A stretch of 64,000 nt of DNA from Fibrobacteria bacterium (GCA_017881725.1 JADGQO010000235.1:1-64000); one strand, 5' to 3'; shown: positions 19,646-30,130, counted from the first letter of the stretch. Notes: a model not told the origin generated them from the letters alone. Made by a program: numbers and translations.

Positions 19646-20953
19646 ATGAATTTTTTCCGAAGCCCACTCATCCGCAGTTTCCGTATTACGATGACTTTCG
19701 CCATGATAGGAATCGCGCAGGCGCAATCCCTTCCCCGCCTTGAGTTGGACGAGGCTTTGCGTCTTTCCCTGCAAAACAATTTTTCGTTATCGATCTCCCG
19801 GGCCAGTACCGATATTGCGCGCACGAATCGCGAGGCTGGCGGTGGAGCGTTTCTGCCTTCCGCATCCGCTTACGTGAACAAATCGGGAACCTTCGACACG
19901 ACTTCCCCGGTGACCACCTTGGGCGCGTCCGCGAATTGGGTCGTGTTCGACGGATTCCAAGATTACCATGCCTACCATCGGCTGCAAGCCCAGGAGCAAG
20001 CTGCGGCGCTTTCGGAGCGTTCCGGAATGGAAGTGCTGATGGAATCGGTGATCGATGCCTATTACAACATCGTGGAACAGAAACAAAAGCTGAATGCCAT
20101 CCGCGAATTGTTATCCGTCTCCGTGGAGCGGGCCAAGCTCGCTCAGGCGAAGTTGGAAATCGGCGCAGGTTCCCGATTGGATCAACTCCAATCAGTCGCA
20201 GATCTCAACGAGGATTCTTCCGGTTTTTTGACCCAACAATCCGCTCTGCACGATTCCAAGGTGAAGCTGAACCAATTCCTGTCGCGGGACGCCTTACTGG
20301 ATTTCGACGTAGCAGACAGCATCCCATTGGCGGAAAATTTGCAGCTCAATCCGATGCGCCGGGATCTTCCCGAGAACAACAGTGATGTCGCGGCGGCGCG
20401 GGCCCAACGTAACGCGGCGGTATCCGGAGTCGGCGAAGCGCGCGGACATTGGCTCCCGAGCCTGAATGCCGGTCTATCCTACTCGGTGGCTCCGGACGCC
20501 CTGAACAGCGCCAGAAGCGCCAGGACTGCCAGGGATGGTTTCGGGTACAGCCTCAATTTAAGCGTGCCGTTGTTCGACAAACTGGCGACGCCTACGGGCG
20601 TGACGCGCGCGAAGTTGGGCCTTCGCCAGGAGGAGACGAAAGTCAAGCAGGCTGAAGTCGACGCCTTGGTCCAGTTCGCGCAACAGGAAAACCAATATCG
20701 GACGGCTCAAAGTCAAATTGCTTTGGAAGCACGAAATTTGACGGTGGCGAAATTGCAGGAGGAGGCTGCGCAGGAGCGCTACCGCGTAGGCGCCTCTACG
20801 GCCCTGGAATTCCGCGACGCACAACGGAAACTTCTCGACGCGGAAGTTCGGCTGATTTCCGCCCGCCAAAGCGCTAAACAATCGGAAACCGCTTTGCGGC
20901 GGTTGGCCGGCCTGCTGATTCATCAGTCGCCGGCAGTTTCAGGGGGGGAATAA
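19646..20953 (+). CDS. TolC family outer-membrane efflux protein
   Basis: LELDEALRLSLQNNFSLSISRA; long helical C-half with VSVERAKLAQAKLEIGAGSRLDQLQS; ATG 19646 chosen for signal peptide. Confidence 0.9.
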   Translation: MNFFRSPLIRSFRITMTFAMIGIAQAQSLPRLELDEALRLSLQNNFSLSISRASTDIARTNREAGGGAFLPSASAYVNKSGTFDTTSPVTTLGASANWVVFDGFQDYHAYHRLQAQEQAAALSERSGMEVLMESVIDAYYNIVEQKQKLNAIRELLSVSVERAKLAQAKLEIGAGSRLDQLQSVADLNEDSSGFLTQQSALHDSKVKLNQFLSRDALLDFDVADSIPLAENLQLNPMRRDLPENNSDVAAARAQRNAAVSGVGEARGHWLPSLNAGLSYSVAPDALNSARSARTARDGFGYSLNLSVPLFDKLATPTGVTRAKLGLRQEETKVKQAEVDALVQFAQQENQYRTAQSQIALEARNLTVAKLQEEAAQERYRVGASTALEFRDAQRKLLDAEVRLISARQSAKQSETALRRLAGLLIHQSPAVSGGE

Positions 20954-22368
20954 TGGCATCGCTTTCCAAGGGCGGGGTTCGTATCGGCATTGGCCTCGTT
21001 GTGGTCGCGCTCGCGGCAGGCGGCTGGTTTTATTTCGGCAACCGGAAAATGCCGGTGAAATTCCGTTTCGCGGAAATTGAACGCGGCGCCGTGCAGGTTT
21101 CCGTCACTGCCACCGGCACTTTACAAGCCGTGGTCACGGTGCAAGTGGGCACCCAGGTGTCAGGCAGCGTATCGGCCATCTATGCTGATTTCAATTCCCA
21201 GGTGAAGAAAAACCAGGTCATCGCGCGCATCGACTCCACCTTGTTGAAAGCCGCGCTCACGGACGCATCGTCCAACGTGGAAAAGGCCGCCGCCCAGGAG
21301 CGCCAGGCGTCACAGGATTTGCAGCGAACGCAAGCGCTCTTCGACCGCACCTTGGTGTCGCAATCCGATTTGGATCAATCCACCGCCAATGCCCGCGTGG
21401 CGGCGGCCAATCTCAGCTCCGCGCGGGCGCAAGTGGACCGGGCCCGGATCAATCTCCGTTACGCCACCATTCTCTCCCCCATCGACGGCATCGTGCTGTC
21501 GCGAGCCGTGGACGTGGGCCAAACCGTGGCAGCCAGCTTCAATACCCCGACCTTGTTCACCATCGCCGGGGACCTGCGCCAAATGCAGGTATTGGCTTCG
21601 GTGGACGAGGCCGATATCGGGAAAATCGCCGTGGGCCAATCGGCGGCCTTCACGGTGGACGCTTATCCGGATTCGAGTTTCACCGGGGAGGTCAAGCAAA
21701 TCCGCTTGCAACCCGTGACCGTGCAGAACGTGGTCAGCTACGACGTGTTGATCAGCGTTCCGAACCCTTTGCTCAAACTAATGCCGGGAATGACCGCCAA
21801 CCTCACCATCGCGGTCGATCGGAAAGACGACGCGCTGCTGGCGCCCACCGCCGCGCTGCGGTTCATGCCGCCGGATTGGGAAGGCAAGAAAGGCGGCAAA
21901 GGCGGTTGGGACAAGTCCAAGCAGGCACAGAGCGCTTCCGCCCAGGGCGTTTCGGGCCAAGTGGGGAACCCTGGAGGTTACGGTAACCGCGCGGATACGT
22001 CGGCTGCAAAATCCCCCGACTCTTCGGGGAAAACCGGCGGGTGGAAAAAGCCGGGTGGAAAACGGGATGGCGCCGGCGAAGTCCAGGGACAGCCGGGACG
22101 GGCCGACTCCGGATCCGGTCATGGTCACGGGAGCGGAAATTGGGGCCGAGTATTTGTCCTGGAAAACGGCAAACCCAAGCCCGTGCGCGTACACACCGGA
22201 ATTTCGGATGGAGCCAAAACAGAAATCACCGGAGATTTGGAACCGGGCACGCAGGTTATCGTCGGCATCGAGTCCACCGCGCCGAAAGCGCCGACAGGCA
22301 GTTCGCCCCTCGGCATGCCGCGCATCGGTGGCGGCGGGGGCGGCGGAGGCGGAGCCCGAGGTCATTGA
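20953..22368 (+). CDS. macA: MacA/HlyD-type periplasmic adaptor subunit
   Basis: VQVGTQVSGSVSAIYADFNSQVKKNQVIARIDSTLLKAAL; INLRYATILSPIDGIVLSRAVDVGQTVAASFNTP. Confidence 0.9.
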   Translation: MASLSKGGVRIGIGLVVVALAAGGWFYFGNRKMPVKFRFAEIERGAVQVSVTATGTLQAVVTVQVGTQVSGSVSAIYADFNSQVKKNQVIARIDSTLLKAALTDASSNVEKAAAQERQASQDLQRTQALFDRTLVSQSDLDQSTANARVAAANLSSARAQVDRARINLRYATILSPIDGIVLSRAVDVGQTVAASFNTPTLFTIAGDLRQMQVLASVDEADIGKIAVGQSAAFTVDAYPDSSFTGEVKQIRLQPVTVQNVVSYDVLISVPNPLLKLMPGMTANLTIAVDRKDDALLAPTAALRFMPPDWEGKKGGKGGWDKSKQAQSASAQGVSGQVGNPGGYGNRADTSAAKSPDSSGKTGGWKKPGGKRDGAGEVQGQPGRADSGSGHGHGSGNWGRVFVLENGKPKPVRVHTGISDGAKTEITGDLEPGTQVIVGIESTAPKAPTGSSPLGMPRIGGGGGGGGGARGH

Positions 22369-23117
22369 TGGATACGCCCATCGTTGCCGTGCGAAATCTG
22401 TGTAAAACCTATCGCATGGGGGAAATGGATGTGCATGCGCTGCGCGACGTGACCCTGGATATCCGCCCGGCGGAGTTCGTCGCCATCAGCGGCGCCAGCG
22501 GTTCGGGCAAGTCCACGTTCATGAATATCCTGGGTTGCCTGGACGTTCCCACTTCCGGGAGCTACCTACTCGACGGACGCGAGGTGCAGAAATTAACGCG
22601 CGACGAATTGTCTCTGGTACGAAACCGCAAATTGGGTTTCGTGTTCCAGTCCTTTAATTTGCTGAGCCGAACCACCGCGTTGGAAAACGTGGAGCTTCCC
22701 CTGTTATACCGGCGCGACGTGACCGCCAAGGATGTGCGCGCGCGCGCCGAGGCCTCGCTGCAGGCGGTCGGGCTGGGCGAACGCGTATTACATCATCCCA
22801 ACCAACTTTCCGGCGGACAACAACAACGCGTGGCCATCGCCCGCTCCATGGTGAACGATCCGGTCCTGATTCTGGCCGACGAACCCACGGGCAACCTGGA
22901 TACCCGGTCGAGCATCGAAATCATCGGATTGTTCCAGGGGTTGAACCGCCGCGGTATCACGGTGGTATTGGTCACCCATGAGACCGACATTGCCGCCTTC
23001 GCCACCCGCCAGGTGGTTTTTAAGGATGGACGGGTCATCCGCGACGAAGTGAATGGGTCTCCCTTGGATGCGGCCAAGGAGTTGGCGCGTCTGCCTAAGC
23101 CCGAGGCCGTGGCATGA
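22368..23117 (+). CDS. MacB/LolD-type ABC transporter ATP-binding protein
   Basis: [19 protein letters not shown] Walker [37 protein letters not shown] 22368 overlaps previous stop. Confidence 0.95.
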   Translation: MDTPIVAVRNLCKTYRMGEMDVHALRDVTLDIRPAEFVAISGASGSGKSTFMNILGCLDVPTSGSYLLDGREVQKLTRDELSLVRNRKLGFVFQSFNLLSRTTALENVELPLLYRRDVTAKDVRARAEASLQAVGLGERVLHHPNQLSGGQQQRVAIARSMVNDPVLILADEPTGNLDTRSSIEIIGLFQGLNRRGITVVLVTHETDIAAFATRQVVFKDGRVIRDEVNGSPLDAAKELARLPKPEAVA

Positions 23118-24334
23118 AGTTTTCGGCCCTCCTCCTCATCGCGTTCCGGTCGCTGGCCCGCAACAAGTTGCGGTCCGTCCTAACCATGTTGGGCATCATC
23201 ATCGGCGTCGCCGCAGTCATCGCCATGCTGTCGGTGGGGCAAGGCGCCAAGTCTTCGGTGGAAAGTTCCATCGCCAGCATGGGAACCAACGTCTTGACGG
23301 TCTTCCCAGGCGCGGGAGGCACCGGCGGCGTGCGCTCGGACGCGGGCACCACCAGCCGCTTCACCGAAGACGACGTGGAGGCCATCCGCAAGGAAGCCGA
23401 AGCGGTCCGTTACATCACGCCCACCGCCCGCATGAGCGCGCAAGTCAAATTCGGAGGACAGAATTGGCGCACCAGCGTTTATGGGGCCTATCCGGAATAC
23501 CTGCAAATCCGTTCGTGGAATCTCGCGTCGGGATCGCCGTACAGCGCGGCGGAGGAACGCGGCGCGGCCAAGGTTTGTCTGATGGGAAAGACGGTGGTCA
23601 AAAATCTTTTCGGCGATTCCACCAGTCCCGTGGGACAAACCATCCGCATCAAAAATCTGCCTTTCCGGGTCATCGGGGTGTTGGAGGAAAAAGGACAGGG
23701 TTCCTTCGGGCAGGATCAGGACGACATCATCGTCGCCCCATATTCCACCGTCCAGAAAAAAATCGTCGGCGGCACCTACGCGCAGAACATGTTCGCGTCG
23801 GCCGTTTCCGAACCGGCCATCGCGGAGGCATCCGCCCAAATCGACGAGATTCTGCGGCGGCGTTTCCACTTCGGCGTCGGCGACCTTCCGGATTTCACCA
23901 TCCGCACGCAAACGGAATTGGCCCAGGCCATGGGCAGCGTGTCCTCGACCTTGACCGTCTTGCTCTCCAGCATCGCGGCCATCTCGTTACTGGTGGGCGG
24001 AATCGGCATCATGAACATCATGCTGGTTTCCGTGACGGAGCGCACACGCGAAATCGGCATCCGTCTGGCCGTGGGCGCCAACGGCCGCGACATCCTGTTG
24101 CAATTCCTGGTGGAAGCCGTGACCATCAGCTTTTGCGGCGGCCTCATCGGCGTCGCCCTAGGGGTCGGAGCCTCGTCCCTGTTGTCCTCCTTGCAAGGGT
24201 GGGCCGTGAAGTTGTCGCCCGTGTCCATCCTCATCGCCTTCGCCTTTTCCGCGGCCACGGGGATTTTCTTCGGATGGTACCCCGCCCGCAAAGCGGCGCG
24301 CCTGAATCCCATCGACGCGCTTCGGTTCGAGTAA
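23114..24334 (+). CDS. MacB-type ABC transporter permease
   Basis: [31 protein letters not shown]; ...[18 protein letters not shown]...[20 protein letters not shown]. Confidence 0.95.
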   Translation: MKFSALLLIAFRSLARNKLRSVLTMLGIIIGVAAVIAMLSVGQGAKSSVESSIASMGTNVLTVFPGAGGTGGVRSDAGTTSRFTEDDVEAIRKEAEAVRYITPTARMSAQVKFGGQNWRTSVYGAYPEYLQIRSWNLASGSPYSAAEERGAAKVCLMGKTVVKNLFGDSTSPVGQTIRIKNLPFRVIGVLEEKGQGSFGQDQDDIIVAPYSTVQKKIVGGTYAQNMFASAVSEPAIAEASAQIDEILRRRFHFGVGDLPDFTIRTQTELAQAMGSVSSTLTVLLSSIAAISLLVGGIGIMNIMLVSVTERTREIGIRLAVGANGRDILLQFLVEAVTISFCGGLIGVALGVGASSLLSSLQGWAVKLSPVSILIAFAFSAATGIFFGWYPARKAARLNPIDALRFE

Positions 24335-24405
24335 ACGGCCATCCGGGAAAACGCCCCGGACCGGTTAATGCCCCGTCAAATCGCGCCGGGTACCTCTTGA
24401 TCTTT

Positions 24406-24442
24406 TAATTGACTTTGAAGTAAATTACTTTCAAGTCAATTA
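24406..24442. promoter_or_regulatory. Candidate TetR operator palindrome
   Basis: TAATTGACTTTGAAGTAA-A-TTACTTTCAAGTCAATTA, 16/18 arm positions symmetric; abuts/overlaps tetR start. Confidence 0.7.
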
Positions 24443-25242
24443 TGCCCAAGCCGAAGCCCATACCGCCCCGACTTCCCGCACGGAAACCCGGGACCTCGCC
24501 GCGACAGCCCGCATCCGCCTCCCGGCGCGCACCAACTAAAAAATCCCTGGCCACCACCGATATTCAGCAACTCCCGGAAAAAAAAACTGCCGGGTCCCGG
24601 ACTCCTCGTTGGGAACGCAAGGCCGAGGAAAGGCCGGAAGCGCTGTTTTGCGCCGCCTTGGAAGTGTTCGCTCGCGATGGATATAACCACGCGCGGCTGG
24701 AGGACGTGGCGCGGACCGCGGGGGTTTCCAAAGGCACGATTTACACCTACTTCACGGACAAAGAAGACTTGCTGAAAAAAGCCCTGGCCAGCCGGCAGAA
24801 ATCCCTTTTGGCCCGCGCCGAGGCCGCCCTGGAAGATTTCCAGGGCTCGGCCACCGAACGTTTGGGGTTTTTCCTCGAAACGGGTTGGGCGCGCTGGAGC
24901 CAAGCGGAATGGGGGCGGGTGCATCGCCTGATTTTCGGGGAAATCGCCAGCGAATTGCCAGCCGTATTCAAACATTGGGCCAAACAAGGCATCATGGAAG
25001 GATGGCGATTGGCCGAGCAAGTCATCCGCCAAGGCCAGGCCTCGGGCGAGTTCCGCCCAGACGCCGACGCGGCCGCGTTCGCGAGGCTCATTTATTCGGG
25101 ATTGTCCCACCAGGCCCTGCTGCGCTCCCATATGGGCCTTCAGGAACTGGACCCCTTGGAAGACGGACGGATTTTGACAGCCGCCAAGGATTTGGCCTGC
25201 AGCGCGTTATCGCCGCGGCCGGCCGGAAAGAAGCGCCGATGA
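24442..25242 (+). CDS. TetR/AcrR family transcriptional regulator
   Basis: ALEVFARDGYNHARLEDVARTAGVSKGTIYTYFTDKEDLLKKAL TetR HTH; start site uncertain (basic/Pro-rich N-terminal extension). Confidence 0.9.
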   Translation: MPKPKPIPPRLPARKPGTSPRQPASASRRAPTKKSLATTDIQQLPEKKTAGSRTPRWERKAEERPEALFCAALEVFARDGYNHARLEDVARTAGVSKGTIYTYFTDKEDLLKKALASRQKSLLARAEAALEDFQGSATERLGFFLETGWARWSQAEWGRVHRLIFGEIASELPAVFKHWAKQGIMEGWRLAEQVIRQGQASGEFRPDADAAAFARLIYSGLSHQALLRSHMGLQELDPLEDGRILTAAKDLACSALSPRPAGKKRR

Positions 25243-26645
25243 AACCTTTTTCAATAGTAACTCGCAAGTTACCCAATTTTCTTCTCCCGGCGATTCTTCT
25301 CGGAACCGCCGCGTACCCGGCCTCCGAAAAAAATCCGGCCCTAGCCTCGGAAAGAAATCCCGGCGATATTCGCAGCGATACTCGAATCGATACTTTGCGG
25401 TTGAGCCTGCGCGCGGCCATCGTTAAGGCTTCGGAAAACGGATATGCCGCCCAATCGGGACGTTCCGAATCCGCCGAAGCCCAGGCCCGCGTCGATCAGG
25501 CGCGCGCGGCCCTGTTGCCTCATGTCGGCGCCACGGCCACCGACGCGGTGCGGTCCTTCAATCTCGCCACCATGGGTCTTTCCTTTACCATTCCGGGCGC
25601 GAAACCATTACCCAATCTCGTTGGTCCCTTCCAAGTTCAGGACGCGCGCGTAGGCGGACGATTCACTTTGTTCGACGCGGCGGCATGGACGCATTGGAAA
25701 TCCTCGCAGGCTGACGCCGAACGCGGCGCTTGGTCGGAAAAAGCAGCGTCGGAAGACGCGGCCATTTCAGCGGCCGCGGCCTATTTGGCCTTGGCGCGCG
25801 CCCGCGCCTTGTTGGAATTCAAACGCGCGGAATTGGAGTTGGCGAATAAATTGGAAGCGCTTACCCGGGCGCAACAGGCAGCCGGAGCGGCGACGCGACT
25901 GGAAATTATCCGCGCTGAAGGCCAGTCTTCTTCGGCACGCAGCGGAGTCGCGGCGGCTTCGGGTCAGGAAGAGCAAGCGCGTTACATTCTCATGCAATCT
26001 CTGGGATTAGCAATCACGGCCTACCCCTTACTCTCCGATTCGCTTTACCTCCCCGAGTCCGATCCGACCTCGCTGCCGGATTCCGCCTGGAACGGCGTTG
26101 TCGCGCAAATCCCGGAAGTCGCGGTTGCGGATCGCAAGGCCGAGGCCGCGCGCCGCGAAGCCGACGCGCTGGACAAGGAGTGGCTGCCTACGCTGGGAAT
26201 GGAAGGCGACTATGGTTTGAGCGGGCGTAAGTTGAACGGGAACGCGGAGCTTACCGGAGACATCTCGCTACAAGCCAGTTGGAGCCTTTGGGACGGAGGC
26301 GGCCGCCAGGGCCGGGCGGCGGCGGCGCGGGAAAAGGCCCGTCAAGCTGATATCAAGTTACGCGAGGCCCGTTCGCGCGCCGAAGAATCCATGCGCTACG
26401 CCCGTGCCGCTTTGATTTCCTTTCGTCAACAAGCCACGAATGGGATGGAAAGGGTTCGCCTCGCCGAAGAGGAAGTACGCTTGGCGGAGGAACGATTCCG
26501 CAGCGGCGGTTCCGGAAACCTCGAAGTCATCAGCGCGCAAGGCACCGTCAGCTTGGCGCATGAAGCTTTATTGGAATCGTTACACGGGTACGCGCGCGCG
26601 CGCCTGGAATTTTTACGCGCCACCCACCGCTACTCCGAAATCTGA
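25239..26645 (+). CDS. TolC family outer-membrane efflux protein
   Basis: TLRLSLRAAIVKASENGYAAQSGRSESAEAQARVDQARAALLPHVG; ATGA overlap with tetR. Confidence 0.88.
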   Translation: MKPFSIVTRKLPNFLLPAILLGTAAYPASEKNPALASERNPGDIRSDTRIDTLRLSLRAAIVKASENGYAAQSGRSESAEAQARVDQARAALLPHVGATATDAVRSFNLATMGLSFTIPGAKPLPNLVGPFQVQDARVGGRFTLFDAAAWTHWKSSQADAERGAWSEKAASEDAAISAAAAYLALARARALLEFKRAELELANKLEALTRAQQAAGAATRLEIIRAEGQSSSARSGVAAASGQEEQARYILMQSLGLAITAYPLLSDSLYLPESDPTSLPDSAWNGVVAQIPEVAVADRKAEAARREADALDKEWLPTLGMEGDYGLSGRKLNGNAELTGDISLQASWSLWDGGGRQGRAAAAREKARQADIKLREARSRAEESMRYARAALISFRQQATNGMERVRLAEEEVRLAEERFRSGGSGNLEVISAQGTVSLAHEALLESLHGYARARLEFLRATHRYSEI

Positions 26646-26662
26646 AACCGGGAGAATCGAAC

Positions 26663-27760
26663 ATGAAATCAGCCGCCACGGAAAAGTCCGCGCATGTGCC
26701 CAAAGACGGTCAGTTACGGCCGGCCAAACCCGGCATGCCCATCCGTAATATCATACTGCTGGCCTTAGCCGTCGGGGCCTTGGCCGTTTCCGCTCCCAAC
26801 CTGTGGTACCGGCATAATCATGAGACCACGGACGACGCGCAGGTGGAGGGCCATATCATTTCGGTCATGCCGCGCGTGGGCGGTTACGTGAGCTTCGTGC
26901 GCGTGGTGGACGAGCAGGCCGTGAAGGCCGGTGACACCCTCTTCGCCTTGGATGTAGACGAATTACGCATCAAGGTGCGCCAAGCGGAAGCGGACTTGAT
27001 GGCCGCCCAGGCCGCCGCCAACGGCGGAGTGGCCGGAGCCGGAGCCAAGGCCGCCGAATCGCAAAAGGCCGCGACCCAGGCGAATCTGCAATCCGCCAAA
27101 GCCAATCTGGAAAAGGCGCGCCAGGACGCGGAGCGCGCCCGCAAATTATTCCAGCAGGAAATCGCCAGCAAGGCCCAGTTGGACGCCGCGGAAGCCGCGC
27201 TGTTGTCCGCCCACGGATCCTTTGACGCCGTCACGGAACAAGCGCGCGGGTCGAATTTCACCATCGCCGGCGCCAACGCGCAGGTGCGCGCGGCCGACGC
27301 GCGTTTGGCCGCGTCCGAAGCGGCCCTCGATCAGGCCAAATTGCAATTGTCATATGGAGTCGCCTTGGCGCCGACCTCAGGTCACATCGCCAAGAAAACC
27401 TTGGAACCGGGGCAACTGGTAGCGCCTGGTCAGCCCGTAATGGCCATCGTCGAGGATGGTCCCGTTTGGATCGTCGCCAACTTGAAGGAAACCCAATTGC
27501 AACGCCTGCACGTGGGGCAGAGCGTGGAAATCGATGTGGACGCTTTTCCCGGCCTGCCCGTGCGCGGCCAGGTAGCCTCGGTGCAATACGCGACCGGCGC
27601 GCGCTTCAGCCTGCTGCCTCCGGATAACGCCAGCGGAAATTACACCAAGGTGGTGCAGCGCGTGCCCGTGCGCATCGAGTTGGAGCCCGGAACCCCGCCG
27701 GACCTGCTCCGTCCCGGCATGTCCGTCGACGTCGCCATCGACATCAGGCCACGCGGGTGA
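26663..27760 (+). CDS. EmrA/HlyD family secretion adaptor
   Basis: ETTDDAQVEGHIISVMPRVGGYVSFVRVVDEQAVKAGDTLFALD; typical EmrA sequence. Confidence 0.93.
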   Translation: MKSAATEKSAHVPKDGQLRPAKPGMPIRNIILLALAVGALAVSAPNLWYRHNHETTDDAQVEGHIISVMPRVGGYVSFVRVVDEQAVKAGDTLFALDVDELRIKVRQAEADLMAAQAAANGGVAGAGAKAAESQKAATQANLQSAKANLEKARQDAERARKLFQQEIASKAQLDAAEAALLSAHGSFDAVTEQARGSNFTIAGANAQVRAADARLAASEAALDQAKLQLSYGVALAPTSGHIAKKTLEPGQLVAPGQPVMAIVEDGPVWIVANLKETQLQRLHVGQSVEIDVDAFPGLPVRGQVASVQYATGARFSLLPPDNASGNYTKVVQRVPVRIELEPGTPPDLLRPGMSVDVAIDIRPRG

Positions 27761-29331
27761 AAATCGGATTGGACAAATGGATCGTGGTGGTGACCGTCGT
27801 TTCGGCGGCGCTGCTGCAATTGATCGACACGTCGATCGTGAACGTCACGCTGCTGCAGATGATGGGCAGCCTGGGCGCGACGCTCGGGGACATCAGCTGG
27901 GTCGTCACCTCCTACGCGGCGGCCAACGTGATCATGATCGCCATGGCGGGCTGGCTTTCCGCCCGGTTCGGACGCCGCAATTATTTCGCCGCGTCCATCA
28001 TCCTGTTCACCGTCGCCTCTATGCTCTGCGGGTTCTCCACCAACGTCTGGATGCTCGTGGCCTTCCGCTTCCTGCAAGGGATCGGCGGCGGCGGCCTGCT
28101 TTCCACGGCCCAGGCCATCATCGTCGAGACCTTCCCGAAGGAGCAACTCGGATTGGCCAACGCCATCTACGGGCTGGGCGTCATTATCGGCCCGACGATA
28201 GGGCCCGCGCTGGGCGGATACATTACCGACCATCTTTCCTGGCACTGGGTCTTCTTCATCAATTTGCCCGTAGGCATCGCGGCCACGGTCATGACCCTGC
28301 TGTACATCAAGGAGCCGGCGGAAAAGCACCATGTGCGCGGTTTGGATTGGGCCGGGGTCGGCCTCTTGATACTCGGCGTCGGCGCCTTGCAGGTGGTCCT
28401 CGAACGCGGCGACCAAGAAGGCTGGTTCGAATCGAAATACATCACCTTGCTCATCATCGCCGCGGCCGTGGGAGTCGTGGGATTCATCTGGCGCGAATTG
28501 ACCTACGCGCATCCCGTGGTGGATCTCCGCTTGATGCGCAGGCGCGCCTTCGGAGTCGGCATGCTCTTCAACGGCATCCTGGGTTTCGGACTGTTCGCCT
28601 CCGTTTTCATCGTCCCGGTGTTCGCGCAAACCTTCCTGGGATTCACCGCGACGCGGACCGGAGCATTGCTCATTCCCGGCAGCCTGGCCACGGCCATGAT
28701 GATGCCGATTATCGGAAAGCTCCTCCAGAAAAAAATACCGGCGCACCTTTTCAGCGGCGTGGGCTTCCTGCTGTTTTTCTGGTCCACGCGCCTGTTCTCG
28801 CAAATGACCACGGCTTCGGGCGCGGATGATTTCTTCTGGCCGCTGGTGGTGCGCGGCGTAGGCCTCGGATTGATTTTCATTCCGCTCACGACGCTCTCCC
28901 TGACGGGCCTGCAAGGCAAGGACATCCCGCAAGGCACCGGCCTCACCAACATGATCCGGCAATTGGGCGGCTCCTTCGGCGTCGCCTTGATGGCCACCTT
29001 CATTGAACGGCGCACGGCCTACCATCGCGGCGTCTTGGCCGATCATGTCACCGCGTACGATCCGTTCGCCCTGCGCAGGCTTTCCGGAATGGTCTCGGGG
29101 TTCATGTCCAAAGGCATGGATGCGGCCACGGCCAAGCATCGCGCCTTGGCGGCCTTGGACGGGATGGTGTTCCGCCAGGCCTCTTTGCTTTCCTACCAGG
29201 ATTCCTTCATGATCGTCGGCATTTTTTTCCTGCTCTGCATTCCGTTGCTTCTGCTGTTCAAAGGTTCGAAAAAAGCGGCCGGAAGCCATCCCGTGGAAAA
29301 GCCCTCTTTGGCGGAAATGGCCATGGAGTAG
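27757..29331 (+). CDS. DHA2 (EmrB/QacA) family MFS drug transporter
   Basis: LLQLIDTSIVNVTLLQMMGSLGATLGDISWVVTSYAAANVIMIAMAGWLSARFGRRNYF; 14-TM pattern. Confidence 0.94.
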   Translation: MKIGLDKWIVVVTVVSAALLQLIDTSIVNVTLLQMMGSLGATLGDISWVVTSYAAANVIMIAMAGWLSARFGRRNYFAASIILFTVASMLCGFSTNVWMLVAFRFLQGIGGGGLLSTAQAIIVETFPKEQLGLANAIYGLGVIIGPTIGPALGGYITDHLSWHWVFFINLPVGIAATVMTLLYIKEPAEKHHVRGLDWAGVGLLILGVGALQVVLERGDQEGWFESKYITLLIIAAAVGVVGFIWRELTYAHPVVDLRLMRRRAFGVGMLFNGILGFGLFASVFIVPVFAQTFLGFTATRTGALLIPGSLATAMMMPIIGKLLQKKIPAHLFSGVGFLLFFWSTRLFSQMTTASGADDFFWPLVVRGVGLGLIFIPLTTLSLTGLQGKDIPQGTGLTNMIRQLGGSFGVALMATFIERRTAYHRGVLADHVTAYDPFALRRLSGMVSGFMSKGMDAATAKHRALAALDGMVFRQASLLSYQDSFMIVGIFFLLCIPLLLLFKGSKKAAGSHPVEKPSLAEMAME

Positions 29332-29427
29332 GCGGCCACCGGCGATACAACGTTTGGCCTTCCCAAGGGACCTTTGCCTACTTAGTTTTACCCAGGGAAT
29401 TTCTTTCACTTCCTCCAGGGGCCAAAA

Positions 29428-30084
29428 ATGTCCAACCGCATCTTATCCTTAACCTGTTTGTTGCTTGCCTTTTCCCTCTCGCCTTTCGGCGCCAACTCCA
29501 TTTCGGCCGCACCCACCCTGATCGACGTCACCGATTTCACCTTGACCTTTCCGGACGGATGGATGACCAACGGCACTCCGCGCGCAGCCTCGGCCGGCCT
29601 CATAAATTTGACGTCCGGAGGCATGGCCACCTTGCAAGGCGGCGCGCATACCGGCACCGTGAGCGACGCGCAGATAATGGTATCCATTAACACCATCGTC
29701 ACCCTGGACACCATGACCTTGGAAAGTTCCGGCCACCTGACTCTCGGCGGAAAGGATTTCTTCTACGCGCAAATGAAGAAAACCGATACGGCCGCGCAAA
29801 ACGGAACCATCCACATCCGCGAATACGTCACGCAGACGCCGGGTTATATGCTGACCGTGATGCTGTTCTTCACGGGTTCCGGCACGGCGACCGTTGCCGA
29901 CGCCGAGACCGCGCTGGCGACGCTGACGCTACATCCGGTAATCTCCGGCATCCGCATAAACACGGCGAAGGCCCGCTTTGTCGTCGTCAGTTCCCTGGAC
30001 GCGCTGGGCCGGCGGATTTCCACCCAAAATCCGGCGCCAACCGATATCGTTCGCCCAGCCGGAGTATTCTTCGCGCGGCCCTGA
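29428..30084 (+). CDS. Secreted hypothetical protein with LGRR-type C-terminal tail
   Basis: Signal peptide; C-terminus SSLDALGRRISTQNPAPTDIVRPAGVFFARP. Confidence 0.65.
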   Translation: MSNRILSLTCLLLAFSLSPFGANSISAAPTLIDVTDFTLTFPDGWMTNGTPRAASAGLINLTSGGMATLQGGAHTGTVSDAQIMVSINTIVTLDTMTLESSGHLTLGGKDFFYAQMKKTDTAAQNGTIHIREYVTQTPGYMLTVMLFFTGSGTATVADAETALATLTLHPVISGIRINTAKARFVVVSSLDALGRRISTQNPAPTDIVRPAGVFFARP

Positions 30085-30130
30085 TCCGACACCACCGCCC
30101 CTTAATCCCGGGAAGACAAAGAAAAATTCC

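Noticed and set aside
18922-19743. 273-aa and 167-aa plus-strand ORFs opposite the Lys/Asp-rich gene
   Set aside because: Leu/Ser/Phe-rich mirror of AAG/GAC-rich coding; the minus gene has a signal peptide and its own terminator.
27640-29409. 589-aa minus-strand ORF opposite emrB
   Set aside because: His/Gln/Arg/Glu-rich antisense translation with no recognisable domain; plus strand encodes a clear 14-TM MFS protein.
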